Positions 52,478 to 58,239 of a DNA stretch of 58,239 nt are shown in pieces. Origin of the DNA: Verrucomicrobiota bacterium (lineage in GTDB: Bacteria > Verrucomicrobiota > Verrucomicrobiia > Limisphaerales > UBA1100); assembly GCA_030747505.1 (NCBI GenBank), contig JASLKQ010000009.1, forward strand, positions 1 through 58,239, given 5' to 3'. Both the position numbers and the translations under genes were made by a program. The notes under the pieces were generated by a model. The model had not been told where the DNA came from and ran no database searches. It was given only the letters and a program-made list of their open reading frames with translations. Numbering within the stretch: the first letter of the stretch is position 1; the number at the start of each line of letters is the position of its first letter.

Positions 52478-52690
52478 ATGCCTACCAAGAAAGTAGTCAA
52501 TAAGACGCGTAAGGCGGTCTCGAAGCGGTTCAAGGTGACTGCCTCGGGAAAAGTGAAGCGCAACCGTCAGGGTAAGCGTCACTTGCTTTCCAGTAAGAGT
52601 CCCAAGCGCCGGCGGCGTTTGGGGAGTGCTACGTATGTTGAGAAGGATGACATGCGTCGTATAACAGAGAGCCTTCCCTTCAGTCATTAA
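52478..52690 (+). CDS. rpmI: 50S ribosomal protein L35
   Basis: A 70-residue basic protein of the large ribosomal subunit. VSKRFKVTASGKVKRNRQGKRHLLSSKSPKRRRRLG is the L35 core. ATG 52478 is chosen over a TTG one codon earlier because AGAGG (52466-52470) is well spaced. rplT follows nine bases after the stop. infC, which usually precedes rpmI in bacteria, is absent; the upstream gene is a glycosyltransferase. Confidence 0.95.
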   Translation: MPTKKVVNKTRKAVSKRFKVTASGKVKRNRQGKRHLLSSKSPKRRRRLGSATYVEKDDMRRITESLPFSH

Positions 52691-52699
52691 GGACACCCC

Positions 52700-53065
52700 A
52701 TGCGATCAACCAATGGACCTGCTTCACGTAAACGCCGCAAGCGCTGGCTGAAATCCGCTAAAGGTTTCTGGCTGCGTCGCAGCAAGCTTTATCGTTATGC
52801 CAAAGACGCGCTGGATCATGGGCGTCAATATGCCTACCGGGATCGGCGTAACAAAAAGCGTGAGTTTCGCGCCCTTTGGAATGTGCGCATTAACGCGGGC
52901 TGCCGGGCAAATGATATTACCTACAGTCGATTTATTGAGGGCCTTAAAGCGGCTGAGGTTGAGGTGAACCGGAAGGTTTTGGCTGATCTGGCCGCTCAGG
53001 ATGAGACCGCTTTTACCGAGTTGGTTAAGGTTGCCCAAGGGGGTCTGGAAGCAAAGGCGAAGTAG
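52700..53065 (+). CDS. rplT: 50S ribosomal protein L20
   Basis: A 121-residue rRNA-binding protein needed early in large-subunit assembly. ASRKRRKRWLKSAKGFWLRRSKLYR and YRDRRNKKREFRALWNVRINAGCR are the L20 signature. AAGGA precedes ATG 52700. In other bacteria L20 represses its own operon by binding the leader RNA; no such leader structure was identified here. A strong hairpin terminator follows, ahead of pheS. Confidence 0.96.
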   Translation: MRSTNGPASRKRRKRWLKSAKGFWLRRSKLYRYAKDALDHGRQYAYRDRRNKKREFRALWNVRINAGCRANDITYSRFIEGLKAAEVEVNRKVLADLAAQDETAFTELVKVAQGGLEAKAK

Positions 53066-53085
53066 CGCTGAAACAGGCTTTTAAA

Positions 53086-53115
53086 ACGGGCGACCGGCCG
53101 GTCGTCCGTTTTTTT
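53086..53115 (+). terminator. Intrinsic terminator between rplT and pheS
   Basis: A self-complementary block, ACGGGCGACCGG joined to CCGGTCGTCCGT (53086-53109; one G-T pair), is followed by a run of seven T (53109-53115). It lies 20 bases after rplT and about 40 before pheS. It may end the ribosomal transcript fully, or act partially so that pheST is read through. No promoter is clear between it and pheS. Confidence 0.85.
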
Positions 53116-53156
53116 GTTTGTGAGGTGAACCTGAACCACTACATTCCCAGAACAAT

Positions 53157-54161
53157 ATGTCGCTTCTAGATGAAATAGATCCACTGAAGGCCGAGGCTTT
53201 GGTTGAGTTTAACGCAGCGACTAATCAATCTTCTCTTGATCGGGCAAAGGGAGCCTGGTTGGGCCCTCAAGGCCGCTTTACCGGTTTGATGAAGCAAATG
53301 GGAGCGCTTTCAAAGGAAGATCGCCCTCTGGCAGGGCAGGCGATTAACGCGGCCAAAACCGAGATCGAAAAGGCATTACAGGAGGCACGTGAGCGTATAG
53401 AACTGGCAACCGCCGCACCCAGGGAACCGTCTGATTTTACGGCACCGGGCCGTCGCCCCAGTTTAGGGAGGCTTCATCCGCTTACTCAGGTGACTGAAGA
53501 TATCGTAAAGAGTTTTCGTAAGCTTGGCTTTGTGGTGGCCGATGGGCCTGAGATTGAGGATGAGTATCACTGCTTTGATGCCCTTAATACTCCGGCAGAT
53601 CATCCCGCGCGCGATGCGCAGGATACGTTTTATGTTGCAAGCGATGGTCGCCCTTTGTTGCGTACCCATACTTCCAGTGTGCAAATCCGGGTGATGAAGG
53701 AGCAGAAACCGCCGGTCCGCATTATTGTGCCCGGACGTGTGTATCGTCGGGATACAGCTGATGCCACGCATAATCCCACCTTTCATCAGGTCGAAGGACT
53801 GTATGTCGATAGGGATGTGACGGTTGCGGATTTAAAAGGGACCGTTGAGTTTGTCTTCCGGGAATTGATGGGCTCCAAAACCAAGATTCGTTTCCGGCCG
53901 CATTACTTCAGTTATACTGAACCCAGTTTTGAGATCGATTTCGCCAATTCATTAACCCGTAAGATGGGCAAGGACTGGCTGGAGATTGCCGGCTGCGGGA
54001 TGGTGCATCCGGCGGTTTTGGAGGAGGTGGGGCTCGATCCAGAAGAGTGGAGTGGTTGGGCTTTCGGTTTTGGCATCGAACGTATAGCCATGCTGCGTTA
54101 TGGGATTAATGACATACGTCTTTTTTACGAGAACGACACACGGTTTCTGCACCAGTTCTAA
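53157..54161 (+). CDS. pheS: Phenylalanyl-tRNA synthetase alpha subunit
   Basis: A 334-residue class II catalytic subunit. The N-terminal coiled-coil tRNA-binding arm (about 1-90) precedes GRRPSLGRLHPLTQVTEDI. TSSVQIRVM, the motif 2 region GRVYRRDTADATHNPTFHQVEG, and motif 3 GWAFGFGIERIAMLRYGIND complete the core. It forms an alpha2-beta2 enzyme with PheT, six bases downstream. No Shine-Dalgarno is evident before ATG 53157. Confidence 0.96.
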   Translation: MSLLDEIDPLKAEALVEFNAATNQSSLDRAKGAWLGPQGRFTGLMKQMGALSKEDRPLAGQAINAAKTEIEKALQEARERIELATAAPREPSDFTAPGRRPSLGRLHPLTQVTEDIVKSFRKLGFVVADGPEIEDEYHCFDALNTPADHPARDAQDTFYVASDGRPLLRTHTSSVQIRVMKEQKPPVRIIVPGRVYRRDTADATHNPTFHQVEGLYVDRDVTVADLKGTVEFVFRELMGSKTKIRFRPHYFSYTEPSFEIDFANSLTRKMGKDWLEIAGCGMVHPAVLEEVGLDPEEWSGWAFGFGIERIAMLRYGINDIRLFYENDTRFLHQF

Positions 54162-54167
54162 GGCATT

Positions 54168-56573
54168 ATGAAGGTCACCTACAATTGGCTCAAGGAGTAC
54201 GTCGATTTTGATTGGTCGGTTGAGGAGCTGGCAGAGCGTATTACCATGCTGGGAGTGGAGGTTGAAGGTATTGTAGAGGCAGGGGGAGCCTTTGAAGGGG
54301 TTGTGGTGGGTGAAGTTATTACGCGCGATCAACATCCCAATGCGGACAAGCTCTCGCTATGTAAGGTGAATGACGGCAGTCAGGAATTGCAGATTGTATG
54401 TGGGGCAGCCAATTTTCAGGTTGGTGACAAGGTGGCTCTGGCAACGGTGGGTACGAATATGCCGGTTGAAGAAGGGGAAAAGCCTTTTGTTATCAAGGAA
54501 GGAAAGATTCGTGGGGAGACTTCACAGGGAATGATGTGTTCAGGCAGTGAGCTTAAGCTTAACGAGGATCATGATGGGATTTTAATCCTGCCCAAGGATG
54601 CGACGGTAGGGCAATCCTTCGGAGAGCACATGGGGTGCTCAGAAAAGGATGCAGTTTTTGATTTGGAGGTAACCCCTAATCGGCCGGATCTCAATGGGGT
54701 AATCGGCCTTGCGCGAGAGATTGCTGCCCTGATAGGTAACGAGCTTAAAATGCCATTGGCAGATTTATCTGAAACCGGCCCAAAGGTTTCAGAGTCTGTT
54801 GCAGTAGAGATCAGGGATGTGGATTTATGTCCCCGCTACAATGCGCGCGTTATTCGAGGCATTAATGTTGGGCCAAGTCCCGCGTGGCTGAGTAGCCGAT
54901 TGGAGCAGGTGGGGATTAGGCCCATTAACAATGTGGTTGATGCAACCAATTATGTAATGATGGAAACAGGGCAGCCCTTGCATGCATTCGACTTTAATCT
55001 GCTGTCCGAAGTTAAGGGTAAACGTACCGTGGTGGTTCGGCGCGCCTCGGCAGGCGAGAAATTTACCACGCTCGATGAGCAGAAACATGAGCTTTCTAAC
55101 GATAACTTGCTCATTGCCGACTGTGAGAAGGGGATCGCGCTGGCGGGCGTAATGGGAGGGTTGAATACGGAGATCCAGAATGACACGCAGGATGTGCTAC
55201 TGGAAACAGCTTATTTTAATCCACAAAACATCCGCGCAACCTCAAAGGGGCTGGGACTGCATACTGACGCGAGTTACCGGTTTGAGCGTGGAGCAGATAT
55301 AGGCTGTGTTGACTGGGTTAGTCGGCGTGCGGCCAAGCTGATCTTGGAAGTAGCCGGCGGTGAGTTATTGGCTGGAGATGTGGATGAGTTCCCGGCTCAA
55401 CCTGAGACGAGGGAGATAACCTTGAGGCATAGTCGGACCGATGCATTGCTTGGTATCGTTATTGAGCCAGCCAAGGCGGTTGATTATCTTCAGGGGCTGG
55501 ATCTTGAGATGCTGTCGCAGGATGAGGGTTCGGCAACTTTCCGTATCCCAACCTGGCGCGTGGATTTGAAACGTGAGGTGGACCTGATTGAGGAGGTTTG
55601 CCGTGTGCACGGCGTGGATCAAATCCCGGCGACTTCACCAAGAGGTTGCATCGGAGAGAATGATTTTGATGCGCAGCATGATTCACTGGGGCAGGTGAGG
55701 GATGTTTTAACGGGCTTGGGTATTGATGAGGCACAAGGGCAGACCTTGATCAGTGATGAATCCGCTGCACTGATATCTGGGGATCTTGCGAGGTTAGAGT
55801 ATCCGCTGGCGAGTGACATGAATGTTTTGCGGCCCAGCCTGTTGCCTGGGTTGCTGGATTCGCTGCGAAACAATCTCACACGACAAAACCGGAATGTTAA
55901 GTTGTTTGAGGTAGGCCGCATTTTTGCTGCGGGTCCGGTGGAGACGCGCAGCGTGGCATTGCTGTTAACCGGGGCTCTAAACGCCGCATTTTGGCAGGGA
56001 GAAGACACTAAAGTGGATGTGAGTGATCTCAAAGGGGTAATTGAAGAGTTGCTGGAATCCTTGGGAGTATATGGTGTGGAATTTGTTCGCCGAGAAGAAG
56101 TGGGGTCACTTTTTTTGGAATCAGCTGAGCTCCGTATGGGGAAGCAGACCATTGGGCAGATGGGGCAGTTGTTGCCGGTTTTAGGCAAGAGATATGAGGC
56201 GCGTGAAGCAGTGTATTTGGCTGAAATTAACCTTGATACATTACTTCAAAGGCGGACAACCAATAAATCCTTCAAGAGCCTCCCTCAGTTCCCGGCGAGT
56301 GAACGCGATGTGGCAATGATTGTGGATGAATCGGTAACCCATTCGGATGTGCTTGGGATAATAAAGAATATCAAACCGGCTAATCTTGTGGAGACGCAGC
56401 TCTTTGATGTGTTCCGTGGTAAGAATGTTTCTGAAGGACAAAAGAGCTTGGCGTATTCCTTTACCTACCGCAGTGCGGAAAAGACGCTGAAGGATAAGGA
56501 AGTGAATAGTGCTCACGACCAGTTAATTTCCGCCTTAAAGGAACAGTTGCCAGCAACCATTCGTGATACTTGA
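54168..56573 (+). CDS. pheT: Phenylalanyl-tRNA synthetase beta subunit
   Basis: An 801-residue subunit. It starts with the tRNA-binding (EMAP-like) domain (about 40-150: GEVITRDQHPNADKLSLCKV). B3/B4 editing domains follow (NNVVDATNYVMMETGQPLHAF, GVMGG). Next come the B5 domain, the inactive synthetase-like core, and the C-terminal ferredoxin-fold anticodon domain (FPASERDVAMIVDE). Length is typical. The spacing to pheS is six bases. It corrects tyrosine misacylation in the holoenzyme. Confidence 0.96.
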   Translation: MKVTYNWLKEYVDFDWSVEELAERITMLGVEVEGIVEAGGAFEGVVVGEVITRDQHPNADKLSLCKVNDGSQELQIVCGAANFQVGDKVALATVGTNMPVEEGEKPFVIKEGKIRGETSQGMMCSGSELKLNEDHDGILILPKDATVGQSFGEHMGCSEKDAVFDLEVTPNRPDLNGVIGLAREIAALIGNELKMPLADLSETGPKVSESVAVEIRDVDLCPRYNARVIRGINVGPSPAWLSSRLEQVGIRPINNVVDATNYVMMETGQPLHAFDFNLLSEVKGKRTVVVRRASAGEKFTTLDEQKHELSNDNLLIADCEKGIALAGVMGGLNTEIQNDTQDVLLETAYFNPQNIRATSKGLGLHTDASYRFERGADIGCVDWVSRRAAKLILEVAGGELLAGDVDEFPAQPETREITLRHSRTDALLGIVIEPAKAVDYLQGLDLEMLSQDEGSATFRIPTWRVDLKREVDLIEEVCRVHGVDQIPATSPRGCIGENDFDAQHDSLGQVRDVLTGLGIDEAQGQTLISDESAALISGDLARLEYPLASDMNVLRPSLLPGLLDSLRNNLTRQNRNVKLFEVGRIFAAGPVETRSVALLLTGALNAAFWQGEDTKVDVSDLKGVIEELLESLGVYGVEFVRREEVGSLFLESAELRMGKQTIGQMGQLLPVLGKRYEAREAVYLAEINLDTLLQRRTTNKSFKSLPQFPASERDVAMIVDESVTHSDVLGIIKNIKPANLVETQLFDVFRGKNVSEGQKSLAYSFTYRSAEKTLKDKEVNSAHDQLISALKEQLPATIRDT

Positions 56574-56638
56574 TTGGGGAGCTTCTTAGGTAGGCTTTTC
56601 TCGGTATTACATGACATATATGGGCGATTAATAAGGTT

Positions 56639-56668
56639 CTGACTATAATCCCCACGGATCTTTATAAT
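56639..56668 (+). promoter_or_regulatory. Candidate promoter for the DUF4126 gene
   Basis: A perfect -10 TATAAT (56663-56668) is preceded, 18 bases away, by CTGACT (56639-56644; 4 of 6 to TTGACA). A second TATAAT occurs at 56644-56649. The gap after pheT is 139 bases, and initiation near 56675 would give a leader of about 38 bases. Confidence 0.42.
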
Positions 56669-56712
56669 CGCTTTTCACTTTTGCATTAGGCGTTTTTAGG
56701 GTAGATTACGGT

Positions 56713-57339
56713 ATGGATAACTGGGAAATAGCTCTGAGCGTGATGGTTGGCGTGGGTTTAAGCGCTGCCTGCGGGTTTCGTGTTTTTATTCCGCCTTTGG
56801 TTTTATGTGTTGCCGGCAAGGCCGGTCAGATGACTTTTGGGCCTGATTTTGCATGGATGACCTCTGATGTGGCTTTGGCGGCCTTCGGTTTGGCCGCAGC
56901 CTTGGAGGTGGGTGCTTATTATGTGCCTTGGCTAGATAATGCACTTGATACGGTTGCAGCTCCGGCAGCGGTGGTGGCTGGGACTTTAACCTCTGCATCT
57001 GTTTTTGGGGCTGAAATGAGTCCTTGGCTCAAATGGTCTCTGGCGGCGATTGCCGGAGGCGGTGCAGCGGGAGCCGTGCAGTTGACCACCACGGTGACGC
57101 GCGGGGCATCCTCTGCCCTGACCGGGGGATCGGGTAACTGGATTGTGTCGACAGGTGAAGGAATAGGGGCCGTGGTGACGGCTATTCTGGCAATTGTGAT
57201 ACCGGCCCTGGTCTTCTTTGGGCTAGTGTTACTGGCTGGTTACATTATCTATCGCAATCCGCTCAAGATGTATCGTCAATGGCGTGCCCGCAATCTGCCT
57301 GAGGGACCGGTTTCTGAGCCTAATGTAATGGCTGCTTAG
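56713..57339 (+). CDS. DUF4126 family membrane protein
   Basis: A 208-residue polytopic protein. The opening VMVGVGLSAACGFRVFIPPLVLCVAGKAG, then LDNALDTVAAPAAVVAGTL and VQLTTTVTRGASSALTGGSGN, is the DUF4126 pattern. About five hydrophobic segments are seen, followed by a basic tail. Function is unknown. It stands alone after pheT, with its own candidate promoter. Confidence 0.82.
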   Translation: MDNWEIALSVMVGVGLSAACGFRVFIPPLVLCVAGKAGQMTFGPDFAWMTSDVALAAFGLAAALEVGAYYVPWLDNALDTVAAPAAVVAGTLTSASVFGAEMSPWLKWSLAAIAGGGAAGAVQLTTTVTRGASSALTGGSGNWIVSTGEGIGAVVTAILAIVIPALVFFGLVLLAGYIIYRNPLKMYRQWRARNLPEGPVSEPNVMAA

Positions 57340-57390
57340 CTTCCTGAAGCCTGAGGTTGACCCTTATCCTTCTTTCTTTAGCATGCTCCT

Positions 57391-58239
57391 ATGCATGCGG
57401 CTCTGATTCGTTTGTTGGCCTTCGCCATACTTGTTTTTCCGTTTGTTCTTAAGGCTGATAATTGGCCAGCCTGGCGTGGCCCATTTGGGACAGGCAAGAC
57501 AACTGAAAAGGGATTTCCAATTGAATGGTCCCGTCAAAAGAATGTGCTCTGGAGGGTGGATCTTTCAGAACGCGGAAATTCTTCCCCGATAGTTTGGGGT
57601 CAGAAGGTTTTTGTTACTCAGGCCCTCGAAAGCCAGGGTTTGCGTCAACTTATCTGTTTCGAGCGTAAAACCGGAAAAACTCTATGGAAAAAAAGTGTGG
57701 AGTTTGGCCGCAAGGAACTGACACACCGCACAAACCCTTATTGTTCTGCCTCAGCTGTTACTGATGGAAAGAGGGTAATTGTATCCCATGCTTCAGCTGG
57801 GGTGTTTTGTTATGACATGGAAGGCAGGGAGCTCTGGCGCAGAAATTTAGGGGAGCAGGAACATATCTGGGGCAACGGAGCTTCACCGGTTTTGTATAAG
57901 GATCTTTGCTTCCTGAATTTTGGTCCGGGTCCGCGTACTTTTCTCGTTGCCTTGAATGTTAAGGATGGAAAAACCGTATGGCAGCATGATGAAAAGGGGG
58001 GAGATTCAGGAATGGCCAAGGAGGGTGAGAAGGATAAATGGATTGGATCATGGACCACACCCATTGTCATTGATGGCAAAAAAGGTGATGAATTACTGAT
58101 GAGCTACCCGGGTCGCGTGGTGGGTTTTGATCCATTGAAGGGAAAGGAAATCTGGAACTGCGGAGGCCTGAATCCACTGGTTTATACCTCCCCACTTTAT
58201 GAGGACGGATTAATTGTAGTCATGGGCGGCTTTCGGGGA
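57391..58239 (+). CDS. PQQ-type beta-propeller repeat protein, 3'-truncated
   Basis: The frame from ATG 57391 stays open to the window end (283 codons). A signal peptide (about 1-23, ending in LKADNWPAWRGPFG) is followed by WPAWRGPFGTGKTTEKGFP and VLWRVDLSERGNSSPIVWGQ. These openings are typical of the PQQ-binding-like beta-propeller proteins abundant in Planctomycetes and Verrucomicrobia. Repeated blade motifs include CFERKTGKTLWKKSV, CYDMEGRELWRRNLG and ALNVKDGKTVWQHDE. It is probably periplasmic. Cofactor binding is not established. The C-terminal part lies beyond the window. Confidence 0.85.
   Translation, partial: MHAALIRLLAFAILVFPFVLKADNWPAWRGPFGTGKTTEKGFPIEWSRQKNVLWRVDLSERGNSSPIVWGQKVFVTQALESQGLRQLICFERKTGKTLWKKSVEFGRKELTHRTNPYCSASAVTDGKRVIVSHASAGVFCYDMEGRELWRRNLGEQEHIWGNGASPVLYKDLCFLNFGPGPRTFLVALNVKDGKTVWQHDEKGGDSGMAKEGEKDKWIGSWTTPIVIDGKKGDELLMSYPGRVVGFDPLKGKEIWNCGGLNPLVYTSPLYEDGLIVVMGGFRG

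Noticed and set aside
1-58239. tRNA genes, rRNA genes, CRISPR arrays, insertion sequences or prophage
   Set aside because: No CCA-ended cloverleaf, regularly spaced direct repeats, transposase or phage-like proteins were seen in the short gaps or the coding sequence.

Overview
The window reads as a gene-dense chromosomal segment of a Gram-negative bacterium of the PVC group, most likely Verrucomicrobiota. This is inferred from gene content, not from a search. The clues are an exported sulfatase with a formylglycine-generating enzyme, GYF_2 membrane proteins, MlrC and RraA-like enzymes, DUF997 and DUF4212 symporter subunits, LolCD-type and MlaEFD-type lipid transporters, lipoproteins, and mcsA-mcsB-clpC. 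Base composition looks even throughout. I saw no insertion sequence, prophage, CRISPR array, tRNA or rRNA. No stretch longer than about 300 bases lacks a gene.

Layout. 1-2523: tail of hemL, then ruvX, truA and trmL, with one-base stop/start overlaps between the first three. 2538-4633: a SAM-I riboswitch with a visible terminator/antiterminator, controlling a threonine-synthase-like enzyme, a CysO/MoaD-like sulfur carrier ending in Gly-Gly, and a NIL-domain protein. This is the most interesting unit. A SAM switch has no evident reason to control threonine, whereas a sulfur carrier plus an O-phosphohomoserine enzyme would make a homocysteine synthase. 4895-7569: two GYF_2 membrane proteins. 7603-9297: glnS. 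9301-13702: a divergent catabolic/transport cluster (MlrC, RraA-like, DUF997, sodium symporter). 13712-20031: an STN-metzincin protein, a minimal prepilin, a Sel1 lipoprotein, aroC, a YceK-like lipoprotein, prepilin peptidase and aroE. 20103-24989: acs, a LolC/E-LolD pair and a branched-chain aminotransferase. 24998-29214: mcsA, mcsB and clpC (phosphoarginine-tagged proteolysis), with no ctsR alongside.

29263-32061: mlaE, mlaF and an MCE protein. Then come a DUF2007 protein, a GlcD-like FAD oxidoreductase, an RRM protein and rsmI. 34684-37512: a small membrane protein, a lipoprotein-type formylglycine-generating enzyme with both active-site cysteines, and a convergent secreted sulfatase whose nucleophile position is Gly, one base away from Cys. 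37657-43521: an M48 protease lipoprotein, an Nramp-fold transporter without the usual metal motifs, hisS, a xylulokinase-like kinase and hpf. 43575-47341: an amidohydrolase, bioF and bioA. 47338-49390: a second sodium symporter with a DUF4212 subunit. 49514-52349: miaB, an unknown membrane protein and a GT9 glycosyltransferase. 52478-56573: rpmI, rplT, pheS and pheT, without infC. 56713-end: a DUF4126 protein and the start of a PQQ-type beta-propeller protein.

Most of the content is housekeeping: translation, tRNA modification, shikimate, biotin and envelope lipid traffic. The accessory parts are the sulfur-carrier operon, the symporter clusters and the sulfatase/FGE pair. Start sites were adjusted from the longest open frame where homology, spacing or a Shine-Dalgarno sequence favoured an internal start. 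All functional names rest on motif recognition by eye.
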